Part shown: in pieces, positions 19,826-28,713 of the stretch | Layout: each line of letters begins with the position of its first letter | Numbering within the stretch: position 1 is the stretch's first letter | NCBI GenBank assembly: GCA_943788935.1 | Contig: CALSSE010000019.1 | Location: forward strand, 1 to 64,000 | Direction of reading: 5' to 3' | Origin: an uncultured bacterium | GTDB taxonomy: Bacteria > Myxococcota_A > Bradymonadia > UBA7976 > VGTA01 | DNA: 64,000 bases | The notes under the pieces: generated by a model | Database searches by the model: none | Seen by the model: only the letters and a program-made list of their open reading frames with translations | What the model was told of the DNA's origin: nothing | Position numbers and translations under genes: made by a program

Positions 19826-22237
19826 TTAAAGTTGAGGTACAATGAAGAGTGTTTCTTGATGAGTTATCCCTTCCATAGTACTCATCTCACTCACCTCAAG
19901 GATGAGTGACTGGTCTCGAAAACTTTGGTTGGGAAATTGAGAGAGCTGTAATACTGAGGTGACATCAATCTCATCATCTTGGTCGATCACTCTTAGTCGA
20001 TAAAGTCCCCCCGGCTGCAGCGCACTATCAGAGGACTGACCGTCTGATATTAGAGCAGTCAGTGCGCCTCGATTACCGAGTGGGCCACTTGAGATGATCG
20101 GTGGATTATCTTCACTCGTGACCTCAAAGATCGCCATAGAAATCGAGGAACTGACAACCGGTCTCCCCTTATCGTCAAGCGGCATTAAAGTGATCTGGTG
20201 ATTGATAAACCCATTGGGCTCTTCATTGGGGCAAATAACATCGTCGGTCAAGTTTAGAGTGCCCCCTGAAAGTAATAGATGACCGTCACACTCTCCTTCT
20301 TCATTGGTAATGATTCCACTCTGCGCGCGCACTGAAGCGCTAGATTCTAAACTGAGAGCACCGATAATTCGGATGTTTCGCTCAGGGTCAGTTTCGTGGT
20401 GATTCGGACCACCAGAGCCGGCGCCTTGAAATAAATTTTGACCGTTTTGAAAGGGTGCCCCCCCTTCTGAGCCAGGACCACCGCCTGCATGAGGTGAGTT
20501 ATCGCAGAGTCGATCGATATCGCTATTGCATATACCTCGGCCGCCTCTCGCTTCGATCTGCGCATTGGTGAGGGAGAGATTTGGAGAGATAAGGTAGATA
20601 GAGCCTGCAGCACCGCCAGAGGCGGCATTATATCTAGCATAACAGCAATTGTTGCTATTAGGCGCTGATCCATGGGCACTAACCGTTCCCGCGATATTGA
20701 GCTCTGCGGCTAAAAGTCTTATATTACCTCCAGAACCACCACTAATCGCATGATAGAATGGATTACTTGAGTCTGTGTCACAGGAACCAGTCCGAGTACT
20801 CGCGGTCAGAGTGGCATTAGGAGCAATATTAATTTCATCTGCAACGAGTGTAAGGTCTCCGCCTATACGAACTTTCCTATTAGCGATACATCCAGTAGGG
20901 ATACTAGAGTGACTATAGCCAGGGGTCGTACTGAAGGTTCCATCTGACGATTGCTGATCACTTGTAATCCACAGCTTGGTACTCTCATGCAGAGTGAGTG
21001 ACCCGAGGTACAATGTGCCGGTAAAATCTATGAGAGGATCTTGGTGTTGAACCCCATTTCCTTGGTCATAGCGATGCCTGATATGGCAGTGTGGTGTTGG
21101 AAATCGTGGACTGTCGAATTCGCTGATCAGTGGGACGCATACATTTTTTGTCCAATCGATATCACTCGCTTGGTCCTCATGTGCATAATCTATAGGTTCG
21201 TCAACGATACCGTTACAATTGTTATCGTAACAGTCACATTGCTCATGATCACTGAGTAAATTAGCGCCAGGTTGTGTGTTCAGCTTGAGATCTTCAAATA
21301 GGCATGAAGTCCACTCTCCCTCAATACATGTGGCTCGTAACTCGGAACACACCCCGAGCGCACCAGTGAGCTCACCACAGCTTATGACAACCCCCTCATC
21401 GATTCTACCATCACAGTCGTTATCGACATTATCACACTCCTCCACAGGTGGAGGGCTAATAGGGCAGAATGCCTCACCGTCTTGACAGAGACTCCTCAAA
21501 CGGGGACATGAGCCGAGACAAGAGGCTCCTTCGGATACGTTGTTGCTTAGCCAATAGCTCTGTGGCTCTTCTGCATGATCATCGGTGCCGATGAGGCTAG
21601 GATAGGGAGGAGGCAGTAGTCTCATCTCACCGCTCAGATCATGAACGCTCTCGACCATATAGACCCAGCTTTCATCATTTGTAGTAGGTAAAACTTCGAT
21701 CTCTAAGCCGATCGCTTCAGGCGCTTCATAAGAAAAAGTGAGTTGCAGCTGATCCTCATTGATGATCTCCGCCCTGAGGGTTCCATCGGGTAAGATCGAT
21801 TTTAGAATCAGAGAGCCACCATTCAGTCGAGTCGTATTTGAGAAAGTGATCCTTAGCCCAGTCTCGGCTTCATTGACTACCCAATGGGCTTCATCGATCT
21901 CTCCATCGCAATCATTGTCTTCCCCATCACAACGTTCATAGCTTGGTTCGCAAGTATAAGTCATATCCTCGGCGAGTCTCATATCCTCGGCGAGTCTCAT
22001 ATCCTCGGCGAGTCTCATATCCTCGGCAGAGCTCATGTCCTCGGCGAGTCTCATATCCTCGGCAGAGCTCATATCCTCGGCGAGTCTCATATCCTCGGCG
22101 AGTCTCATATCCTCGGCAGAGCTCATGTCCTCGACAGAGCTCATGTCCATTGTTTCACGCCGTTCTAAATCGGAGAGGCAAGAGGCCGTCAGTAATGTTA
22201 ATAATATCGTGCATTTAAGAGGCTTGAATGTTGTCAT
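19826..22237 (-). CDS. MopE-type Asp-rich lipoprotein with glycine-rich beta-helix region
   Basis: I chose the inner ATG at 22237 because it gives a standard lipoprotein signal (MTTFKPLKCTILLTLLTASC); an in-frame ATG lies at 22270. After the lipidated Cys comes a repeat tract of DMSSAE/DMRLAE hexapeptides. Three 'putative metal-binding' MopE motifs follow: CDGEDNDCDGEIDE, CDNVDNDCDGRIDE and the variant CDCYDNNCNGIVDE. The region around residues 450-640 is rich in Gly/Asn with repeated LxIxGTVSAHG / LSLTNAQIEARGG patterns, suggesting a right-handed beta-helix. A beta-sandwich end follows. This architecture is common in Myxococcota outer-surface lipoproteins; the ligand is probably Ca or Cu by family analogy. 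No enzymatic motif is seen. Confidence 0.8.
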   Translation of the reverse strand: MTTFKPLKCTILLTLLTASCLSDLERRETMDMSSVEDMSSAEDMRLAEDMRLAEDMSSAEDMRLAEDMSSAEDMRLAEDMRLAEDMRLAEDMTYTCEPSYERCDGEDNDCDGEIDEAHWVVNEAETGLRITFSNTTRLNGGSLILKSILPDGTLRAEIINEDQLQLTFSYEAPEAIGLEIEVLPTTNDESWVYMVESVHDLSGEMRLLPPPYPSLIGTDDHAEEPQSYWLSNNVSEGASCLGSCPRLRSLCQDGEAFCPISPPPVEECDNVDNDCDGRIDEGVVISCGELTGALGVCSELRATCIEGEWTSCLFEDLKLNTQPGANLLSDHEQCDCYDNNCNGIVDEPIDYAHEDQASDIDWTKNVCVPLISEFDSPRFPTPHCHIRHRYDQGNGVQHQDPLIDFTGTLYLGSLTLHESTKLWITSDQQSSDGTFSTTPGYSHSSIPTGCIANRKVRIGGDLTLVADEINIAPNATLTASTRTGSCDTDSSNPFYHAISGGSGGNIRLLAAELNIAGTVSAHGSAPNSNNCCYARYNAASGGAAGSIYLISPNLSLTNAQIEARGGRGICNSDIDRLCDNSPHAGGGPGSEGGAPFQNGQNLFQGAGSGGPNHHETDPERNIRIIGALSLESSASVRAQSGIITNEEGECDGHLLLSGGTLNLTDDVICPNEEPNGFINHQITLMPLDDKGRPVVSSSISMAIFEVTSEDNPPIISSGPLGNRGALTALISDGQSSDSALQPGGLYRLRVIDQDDEIDVTSVLQLSQFPNQSFRDQSLILEVSEMSTMEGITHQETLFIVPQL
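21961..22148 (-). repeat. 18-bp coding repeats (DMSSAE / DMRLAE)
   Basis: About ten 18-bp units built on CATATCCTCGGCGAGTCT or CATGTCCTCGGCAGAGCT on the plus strand encode alternating six-residue units directly after the lipobox. They give open frames in all three plus-strand phases, so overlapping ORFs there are artefacts. Confidence 0.9.
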
Positions 22238-22513
22238 GTAGCAAGGTCGTACTTTAAGGTCTTGGAACATAGTAGTTGAGGGTCCCGAAATGATATAGGT
22301 CAGTGCTTAAAGTATAACCATTGTCTTCGTAAGAAGAACATAGAATTCTTAGCTTAAGGCTCCAAATTAGTTACATTTATTTGGGTTCTTAGTTAAGGCG
22401 AGATTATATTTTAGATTAAGATCACAGAAGAAATTATTTAAGGTCCATAATGAGATTCAGACATGAGATGACCGACCTATAAATAGATGAACACCTATCC
22501 CTATGTAGAAGAC

Positions 22514-22900
22514 TCAGTCCTTACTCTTGTGAGCGAGTGTGTGAGCGTTTCTCTCCCAGTTCTGTCCATCAAAATTAGTGATCTCGACATCGATAGGGAA
22601 AGGATCAAGGCACTGTGCATTGACATCTATCCCGTCAGGATTAGATCTCGGTGTATAAAAGGGCTTCACACCACAAACTTTGCAGAACGTGTGGGCAGCG
22701 ATCATCGAACCAAAGCGATACGTCGTGATGTGCTCTTCTCCATGGATGAGCTTAAAGCGAGACCTTGGAACGATGAGGTGTAGATAACCTGATTTAAAAC
22801 AAATAGAGCAGTTACAGCGGTCAAGGGAGAGCTTTTGAGGCGCTTGAACCTCAAAGCGGATCGCTCCGCAGTGGCAACTCCCATGATGAGTGGTCAACAT
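22514..22900 (-). CDS. GFA/CENP-V-family zinc protein
   Basis: A 128-residue protein with the Gfa-like Zn signature: SCHCGAIRFEV near the N-terminus, then CNCSICFKSGYLH, and CKVCGVKPFY in the middle. Six to seven cysteines match the two zinc sites of the glutathione-dependent formaldehyde-activating enzyme / CENP-V fold. The C-terminal part matches bacterial GFA proteins of standard length (NPDGIDVNAQCLDP, ITNFDGQNWE). AGGAG lies five bases before the ATG. These proteins bind S-hydroxymethyl-glutathione-type substrates in some cases, but most members have no proven activity. It is an isolated gene, divergent from its right-hand neighbour. Confidence 0.9.
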   Translation of the reverse strand: MLTTHHGSCHCGAIRFEVQAPQKLSLDRCNCSICFKSGYLHLIVPRSRFKLIHGEEHITTYRFGSMIAAHTFCKVCGVKPFYTPRSNPDGIDVNAQCLDPFPIDVEITNFDGQNWERNAHTLAHKSKD

Positions 22901-23382
22901 CGATTCTCCTCTCGAGCTCTTAATCTAATCTACTTCATAAAAAGTGTACTCGTGCTTATATCCCTTATCCATGACTTTAAGTGCGGTTCTGCTTTTAAAG
23001 GTCTTTTTAAAGGTCTCAGAGGAACTTCGTGAACCATTCAAGCGAGTGGGTATGGCGCGAGTCTTGGCTGAGAGAGTGGATAAGGCCCGTTTAGTTAAAC
23101 GAGGTCAGCGCCCCTTATGTCGAACGAAGTGTATTGAGCGCTTGAAGGCATATAATTCGGAGTATCTTGGCTTTAAGGCGAGGTTTCAAGAGCTCTATCG
23201 AGCTCTGCGAGATAGTCTTTTGCCAAATGTGCCCCGGTTAGATCTACTCTTTCCCTCTGGCGGAGCACGACTTCTAGGTGTGGGTACTAAGATTATCACT
23301 AAGATCTATTTTTATCTAGGAACTCATAATGTTACATATTTCATTATCTTCTGTCTCATTCACAAAGTATTAGAAAGATTTT
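22901..23382. other. Intergenic region with possible degraded transposase-like fragment
   Basis: An open stretch around 23040-23280 (plus strand) reads like coding sequence (RLKAYNSEYLGFKARFQELY, then LFPSGGARLLG). It faintly recalls the C-terminal end of REP-associated/IS200-type transposases, but no catalytic HUH or Tyr motif is visible. The frame then runs into an AT-rich segment that looks non-coding. I treat it as a remnant at best. Two AAAGGTCT motifs lie near 23000-23022. Confidence 0.25.
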
Positions 23383-24270
23383 ATGCGATTATCTATCTGG
23401 ATTTATCAACAGGCTCTTTATCTCTACATCATACTATTACTTACCTATCCTGAACTTGTCTTTGCCGGCACAGGAGGCACAATTGATCTAAGTTCTGAGG
23501 GTTATGTTATCCTATTTTTACTTTTTCTGCCCATTGGATTGGGGATAATGACCTTTAAAAAGTTATTAAAAAATTATGCTCGAAGAGCAGCGATGAAGGT
23601 GATAAGAATAGCTCAAAAAAGAGATAAGATGTGGAATATTAAATATATCCGCACTCACACTAAAACAGTCTTTATGAGCTTAAAAGAACTTTGGTCTAAC
23701 AATGACATTGAGGGTTCTAAGGCATACTTACACCCTCATTTTGAAGAGGTTTATCTCAATAAATTGAGGCTTTATGATCGTAGAGGTGAGTTTAATAAGA
23801 TTTCTGATATTACAATTAAAAATATTTCAATTGTGATCGCAAAGGACTTTGAAGATCCTAACCAGGACAACTTTGTAGCCTACATAACAGGTTGTATGTG
23901 TGATGAGTTTTACGATGATATTGGTTTCGAATTAAGAACGAATGGAGATAAAGAAAATCACTGTGATCGTAAAATTAATGAATATTGGCACTTTCAACGT
24001 CTTAATGGGAAATGGTTATTGATATTAATTAGTGAAGATTACGGTATTACCCACTCTGTGATTAGTATTGATTCTCATAGTATAGAGAAGAAAAGTCTTT
24101 CAGAAGAAAAACGAAATGAGGAAATTGCTAAAGCCGAACAAGAAGCAATAGATTCGCAAAGCCAATCTTATTACTTTGCTTTAGTAGTAGCTTTTTTAGT
24201 GACCATAGTAGGCTATATTTTTGACTACTTTTTCTTAGGTTCAATCTTAAAACTAATCAAATCAATCTGA
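23383..24270 (+). CDS. Tim44-like domain membrane protein
   Basis: A 295-residue protein. An N-terminal hydrophobic segment is followed by a short exported part and a second transmembrane segment (GYVILFLLFLPIGLGIMTF). Residues 75-225 form a Tim44/MRPL45-type domain: a first helix with basic residues, LKELWSNNDIEGSKAYLHP, and the terminal EYWHFQRLNGKWLLILISED. In bacterial Tim44 proteins this last motif reads 'W.F.R..G.W.L..I'. A C-terminal transmembrane helix (FALVVAFLVTIVGYIFDYF) follows a charged Glu/Lys/Gln helix. The gene is clearly more AT-rich than its neighbours, which suggests separate acquisition. The role is probably at the inner membrane, but no partner gene is adjacent. Confidence 0.65.
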   Translation: MRLSIWIYQQALYLYIILLLTYPELVFAGTGGTIDLSSEGYVILFLLFLPIGLGIMTFKKLLKNYARRAAMKVIRIAQKRDKMWNIKYIRTHTKTVFMSLKELWSNNDIEGSKAYLHPHFEEVYLNKLRLYDRRGEFNKISDITIKNISIVIAKDFEDPNQDNFVAYITGCMCDEFYDDIGFELRTNGDKENHCDRKINEYWHFQRLNGKWLLILISEDYGITHSVISIDSHSIEKKSLSEEKRNEEIAKAEQEAIDSQSQSYYFALVVAFLVTIVGYIFDYFFLGSILKLIKSI

Positions 24271-25005
24271 TTGGGGTTGATTTGATTTAGGTAACATAAT
24301 TCCCAAATAAGGACAGAATATCACTGTGATGAAAAAGATATAACGAAGCCTTTATTAAACAGTTTTAAATCCAAAGCAGAATTCAAGTAAGTATCAAACT
24401 ACAGCACAAATAATTTACAACAGGGTAGATGTGGTTCAGAAGGGCTGTGAGGGACAAGCGCTTAGCTCAACTCACACAAAGAGTTCAAAGCACAAACTTA
24501 CCCAGGGCGCAGGTCATAACCCACACCATCACCTGTCCCTCGGAGCTCACTGCCGTCCTCCGTGGTATGAAGGTCCGAGTGGAGCGCGTCTTTGCTGACC
24601 GAAAACTCGCGAAAAATGGGGGGCATATTAGAAGACCTTTAGAAAACATTTAGACCTTTAGACCTTTAAGCCCTTTACTGAAAAAAAGTCCTCTGAGACC
24701 TTTAAGCATCGAAAAAAAGTCCTTTGAGACCTTTAAGTAAGACCTTTAAGTACCTTTTAGTATTTAAGTCGTTTGGAAGATCACGCTTGGGCGCTCTCAA
24801 AGAGTATCAGCCTGCGTCATCGTGTTGGATCAATTCGCACTCTAAGGTTCCGTTAGTGCATGTATTTAATGCATGATCGGTTCGCTTCGGCTTTAGGTAA
24901 TCAACTGACCCTAGAAAAAGTCAAACAGATCTTTGAGCAGTCCTACCAAACAGGGGTTGTAGCTGCTTGAGATGTGACTTGCTATATGACCAGCTGTCTG
25001 CGTTA
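24271..25005. other. Long intergenic region before the CRISPR operon
   Basis: About 730 bp without a convincing gene. A 74-codon frame at 24429-24653 has no ribosome site or recognisable motif. The right half ends with a short coding-like scrap near 24870-24970 (LTLEKVKQIFEQSYQTGVVA followed by a stop), possibly a relic. The GACCTTT cluster is listed separately. Confidence 0.5.
24633..24755. repeat. GACCTTT(AAG) repeat cluster
   Basis: Six GACCTTT cores, most extended to GACCTTTAAG, occur within about 120 bp. GAAAAAAAGTCCTYTGAGAC is repeated twice, 30 bp apart. The same core forms the cluster at 19622-19790 and occurs singly (as AAGGTCTTA or AAAGGTCT) near 5672, 19810, 22254 and 23000. Confidence 0.75.
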
Positions 25006-25036
25006 TTGATTTACATAATGCCTATACTATTATAAT
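25006..25036 (+). promoter_or_regulatory. Predicted promoter of the type III CRISPR operon
   Basis: TTGATT (25006-25011) and TATAAT (25031-25036) are separated by 19 bp, about 60 bp upstream of the cas10 start. A good -10 but a long spacer; prediction by eye only. Confidence 0.35.
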
Positions 25037-25094
25037 CTTATCACGCAAATCAAAATTACGTCAAGACCAGTTGTGTTCGTCTTGGGGAGGTGAC

Positions 25095-26609
25095 ATGGAA
25101 GGACTATATCGCTTTGAAGTAAAGGGGATACAAGAGTTCATCCTCAGCACCAACAAACTTAAAGAAATCAAGGGGGGGAGTCGGCTCATCAGCGCACTCT
25201 CTGAAATCTTTATCGATACACTCTCAGTCTGTTCTGAGGGGTCGGGCTACTATGTTCTTACCAACGCGGCAGGTGGCGCGACGGTTAGGTTTGTTGATGA
25301 AGAAGACTCAAGAGCGCTCATGCAGATTTGGCCTATTGTAGTGCATCACTTAGCGCCCACCCTTCAGGTCATTCAAGCGTCAGTTCCATGGCGAGACGGC
25401 CTCCCTATGCCCTACAGCGAATTACAACGGGCGCTACAGCGGGCTAGAAATCAGCTGTGGCCTTCACTGCCCGAGGGGACTCCATTAACTTACAGGTCAC
25501 CAAGCACCGGTTTACCTGCAGAGCGACTGTTGAGGTCCCATCAGGAGTCGAGGCGCCTTGACCGAGGCGCTTACTATCGCTCCAAACTTGGAACGGACGG
25601 TAAGTTAGATAAGCTCAGCGCCTCGATTGACCCTACCATCGAATGGGCAGCGAATTTTGAAGACGATCTTACCTATGGGCGATTGGCCGTGATTCACATC
25701 GATGGAAACGATCTCGGGCTGAAGATCAGATCGCTCACTGAGTTCGCAAGTGGATCATCGTTTAACAAAGCCCTATCAACCTTCTCAAGAGCGCTGAGCA
25801 ATGTGACAGAGTGTGCCGCGATTGAAGCTTTCGCTCAGATTAAACGAGAGGCGGAGCGGGAGGAGATCTGGACAAAAGAGCGACCATTCCCCGCGCGCTT
25901 TATCGTCATTGGAGGAGATGACATCACACTCATTATAGACGGTCGTCTCGCCCATCGTTATGTTGAGTCTTACTTGAGAGAGTTCGAGCGGTTGAGCCTT
26001 GAGCGAGCTGACGAGCTCGGCGGGGGGTTAACCGCTTGCGCTGGTCTCGTCGAGGTAAAATCATCATGGCCCTTCAGCCAAGCTTGTGAGCTCGCTGAAA
26101 GCCTCTGTCGCTTCTGTAAATCTCATCTCCGTGGCAGATTGAGCGGGCAGACGCCGAGCGCGCTAGCTTGGCACAGAGTGACGACCTCCATGGTCGGTGA
26201 CTTTGAGCATGAGGTCTTACAATATGAATTAGCCGGTGACTCAAACATCAGCTTGTCGGCAGGCCCCTACACCCTCTCTGATGTCCAAGGCTTCGTGAGT
26301 CTCTCTAAGCTGCAAACTTTAGTTGAGGCTCTCAAGTCTCCAAAGTTACCTAAAAGCTCTGTCCGTCGGTGCTTAAGTTACCTAAAGACAGATTATCGAC
26401 TCGCGAGAGATCGCTGGAAACGCATCAAAGAGATTTCTGTGAAGAGCGAGGAGGAAAAGCGGAGGTTGGCTTGGGAGCGAGTAGCTGAGGCTATGAACGA
26501 CCTGGGCGTTGAAGGAGAGGAATTAGTGATCAAGACACATGAGCGGGGATTGGTCACGCCGCTCGCTGATGCACTCTCATTGATCAGAGCGGAAGGGGGA
26601 AATTTATGA
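25095..26609 (+). CDS. cas10: Cas10-like type III CRISPR polymerase/cyclase without HD domain
   Basis: A 504-residue protein. GGGGAGG lies just before the ATG at 25095; an upstream in-frame TTG at 25071 is less likely. It begins directly with the first palm-like domain (YRFEVKGIQEFILSTNKLKE and KGGSRLI, typical of Cmr2/Cas10). There is no N-terminal HD nuclease domain. The second palm has HIDGNDLG (about residues 201-208) and an intact cyclase motif GGDD (273-276), so cyclic oligoadenylate synthesis is predicted while Cas10 ssDNA cleavage is not. Residues 370-504 form the helical C-terminal domain. At about 500 residues it is shorter than canonical Cas10. It overlaps the next gene by ATGA, so it is first in a coupled operon, probably as the large subunit of a type III-D complex. 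Confidence 0.9.
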   Translation: MEGLYRFEVKGIQEFILSTNKLKEIKGGSRLISALSEIFIDTLSVCSEGSGYYVLTNAAGGATVRFVDEEDSRALMQIWPIVVHHLAPTLQVIQASVPWRDGLPMPYSELQRALQRARNQLWPSLPEGTPLTYRSPSTGLPAERLLRSHQESRRLDRGAYYRSKLGTDGKLDKLSASIDPTIEWAANFEDDLTYGRLAVIHIDGNDLGLKIRSLTEFASGSSFNKALSTFSRALSNVTECAAIEAFAQIKREAEREEIWTKERPFPARFIVIGGDDITLIIDGRLAHRYVESYLREFERLSLERADELGGGLTACAGLVEVKSSWPFSQACELAESLCRFCKSHLRGRLSGQTPSALAWHRVTTSMVGDFEHEVLQYELAGDSNISLSAGPYTLSDVQGFVSLSKLQTLVEALKSPKLPKSSVRRCLSYLKTDYRLARDRWKRIKEISVKSEEEKRRLAWERVAEAMNDLGVEGEELVIKTHERGLVTPLADALSLIRAEGGNL

Positions 26610-27196
26610 TCTGTGATTTAGAGATCTCGATCTTTAGCCCTTGGCACGCGGGGAGTGGGCGAGGTGATGGTCCGCTGAGCGATGCCCTCTCAGTGAGAGA
26701 TGCTTCTGGTCTACCCTATCTACCAGGCAAGACGCTCAAAGGGCTACTCCGCGATGGGCTGTACAGCGTTGAGTCGCTAGGACGATGCGCAGAGGGCATC
26801 ACGAACTCAATTTTTGGAGCGAGCCAACATGAGGGGGAAGATGGGATGAAGCGGTTTGGTGGAGTGGAGGGGAGAGTGATCATCTCGGACGCGACCCTAT
26901 GCCCCCCCGCCGATTTAGCCCCTCTTCGACAGTGGGCGGTCACGCACCCTGCAGAGGTGAGCGCTCTGTTCACCCAGATCTCTTCGACCTCTCTAGATCA
27001 AGAGATGTCAGTTAAAGAGGGCAGCTTGAGGACAATTGAGTTTGTGCGATCCGTCGCTCTATACGCTACAATCGAGGGGATAGACGAGACAGACGTAGAG
27101 GCGATCCGAATCGCTTTACCTCTGATCAGAGGACTAGGGCTACGTCGCAGTAGAGGATTTGGCGCTTGTCGACTTAAGATGGAGGTGCGCTCATGA
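26606..27196 (+). CDS. Csm3-like Cas7 backbone RAMP
   Basis: A 196-residue RAMP protein. The N-terminal strand LEISIFSPWHAGSG is followed by GDGPLSDALSVRDASGLPYLPGKTLKG. This matches Csm3, where the catalytic Asp lies six residues before the Asp of 'RD'; here that is Asp26 before Arg31-Asp32. The Gly-rich loop GLGLRRSRGFGACRL closes the RRM fold. It is therefore predicted to be a backbone subunit able to cleave target RNA at 6-nt steps. Overlaps cas10 upstream and csx10 downstream by four bases each, so translation is coupled. In the studied Synechocystis III-D2 complex this Cas7 is fused to Cas5 and Cas11; here it is separate. Confidence 0.88.
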   Translation: MICDLEISIFSPWHAGSGRGDGPLSDALSVRDASGLPYLPGKTLKGLLRDGLYSVESLGRCAEGITNSIFGASQHEGEDGMKRFGGVEGRVIISDATLCPPADLAPLRQWAVTHPAEVSALFTQISSTSLDQEMSVKEGSLRTIEFVRSVALYATIEGIDETDVEAIRIALPLIRGLGLRRSRGFGACRLKMEVRS

Positions 27197-28713
27197 AGTC
27201 TCTTTGGTATCTCGCAGAGCTTGAGAGTGATGTCGTCATCACGGCGAGTTCTTCAACCTCGGGCGCACATGAGACTCTTGACTACTTACCCGGCGCGACT
27301 CTCCTCGGTTATTTAGCCTCTCGACTCTATTCAAAGCTCTCAAGCGAAGAGGCCTTTAGGATGTTTCACAGCGGTGAGGTTATCTTCTCCGACGCAAGAC
27401 CTATTGGTGAGGATGACGCAGCTATAGCCATCCCGATGCCACTGTCACTGCACACGGTCAAGCAACCGCAAAACCATACGGTCTATAATTTCTCTCATCC
27501 CGAACATCATCGCGAAGAGGGCTCACAGTACAAGCAACTTCGCCGAGGCTACCTGCTTCTCAATCGAGATAAAGTTTTTCGCTTCAGAGCCATCGAGAAG
27601 AGCACTCGGGCTAAAGTTGGCTTATCGAGGAGCCCGATTAGCGGAAAGATGCGTGAGGATGAGAACAGGCTCTATACCTATAATTCGATCTCGGCGGGCG
27701 CGCGTTTTGTCATTGAGGTACGAGCGATCACAGCCGCTGCAGAGAGCCTCCTTGACCACATCGAGGGTGAGCTGTCTTTAAGACCAAGAACACGTATCGG
27801 CAGGAGCAAGAGAGCTGAATATGGGGCGGTGACCTTAAATCCTATCGATCCGCCGCGTTCATTAGCACTAGAGCGAGGGGGTCACACGGGTCATCACTTG
27901 AGCTTTGTCGCCCTCAGCGACTGCTGTCTCAGGGACTCAACTTCGGGGATACCGAGTTTAACCCCTTCAGCGCGTGACCTTGGCCTACCAGATGACGTCA
28001 AGCTAGAGTGGTCACTGACCCATCTTCGACGACGCACCTATAGCCCTTTTAATGGCAAGAGGAGACGCGTCGACCTTGAGCGACAGGTGATCACGAGAGG
28101 GAGTGTCGTGACCTTCTCGGTCACTCCCGAGCTAAATATAGATCTCGAAACGCTGCAAGTTGCGCTTGCGCGCGGTGTCGGCGAGTATACTGAAGCAGGT
28201 CTAGGGCAATGGGCCATTATGCCTGAAGCGATCGACCGATCAGCGCTGAACCTCAGTCAACAAGAGCCCTCTGAGCAGGAGGCTCCGATTATTGAGATGC
28301 CTCTCATGAGCTGGGCAAGCGCGGCTATTAAAGAGAGGCACCTAAAGGTCGAAGCGGGAGAACTCGCGCTCGAGTGGGAAGATGCGATGAGTCCGTACTG
28401 CAGAGGTCGAGATGGGCTAACGAGGTCTCAGCTCGGGAACTTACGACATGCTGGTGAGACTCTAAACGAGCAAGCGCTCTACTCCTCGTTGTTTGAGGTG
28501 AGCGGTATGTATACCGTCAATGCCGATAAAGGCGTGAGAGCTCTCAAATGGTCTCTGCCTAAGCGAGGGGTGAGCGCCGCAGCCACTCTACAGCGCTTGT
28601 TTGATGAGTCTAGAGATCGTCAGCATTTGTGGAGTCTGACTCTGCAGGCGACCGCTTCAAGACTCGTCAAATCACTAAATCGTACCGTTGCTAAAGCGGA
28701 GTACTCATCATGA
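27193..28713 (+). CDS. csx10: Csx10-family RAMP (Cas5-like), possibly with C-terminal Cas11-like helices
   Basis: A 506-residue protein. The start SLWYLAELESDVVITASSST and LDYLPGATLLGYLASRLY is characteristic of Csx10 (the type III-D Cas5 group). Residues 150-215 contain the mid-domain YTYNSISAGARFVIEVRA and a Gly/Arg-rich loop (RTRIGRSKRAEYGAV); a second RRM-like half follows to about residue 350. Residues 375-506 are mostly alpha-helical (MSWASAAIKERHLKVEAGEL, RLVKSLNRTVAKAE), as expected for a fused Cas11-like small subunit; that last point is inference. No separate cas11 gene is visible. Four-base ATGA overlaps on both sides. Expected role: holding the 5' handle of the crRNA at the foot of the complex. 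Confidence 0.85.
   Translation: MKSLWYLAELESDVVITASSSTSGAHETLDYLPGATLLGYLASRLYSKLSSEEAFRMFHSGEVIFSDARPIGEDDAAIAIPMPLSLHTVKQPQNHTVYNFSHPEHHREEGSQYKQLRRGYLLLNRDKVFRFRAIEKSTRAKVGLSRSPISGKMREDENRLYTYNSISAGARFVIEVRAITAAAESLLDHIEGELSLRPRTRIGRSKRAEYGAVTLNPIDPPRSLALERGGHTGHHLSFVALSDCCLRDSTSGIPSLTPSARDLGLPDDVKLEWSLTHLRRRTYSPFNGKRRRVDLERQVITRGSVVTFSVTPELNIDLETLQVALARGVGEYTEAGLGQWAIMPEAIDRSALNLSQQEPSEQEAPIIEMPLMSWASAAIKERHLKVEAGELALEWEDAMSPYCRGRDGLTRSQLGNLRHAGETLNEQALYSSLFEVSGMYTVNADKGVRALKWSLPKRGVSAAATLQRLFDESRDRQHLWSLTLQATASRLVKSLNRTVAKAEYSS

Noticed and set aside
22944..23453. 169-codon plus-strand frame
   Set aside because: Changes from coding-like to AT-rich non-coding composition midway, overlaps the Tim44-like gene and has no convincing start; kept only as a possible remnant.
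24429..24653. 74-codon frame before the CRISPR operon
   Set aside because: No ribosome site, no recognisable domain and odd composition; ends at the GACCTTT cluster.
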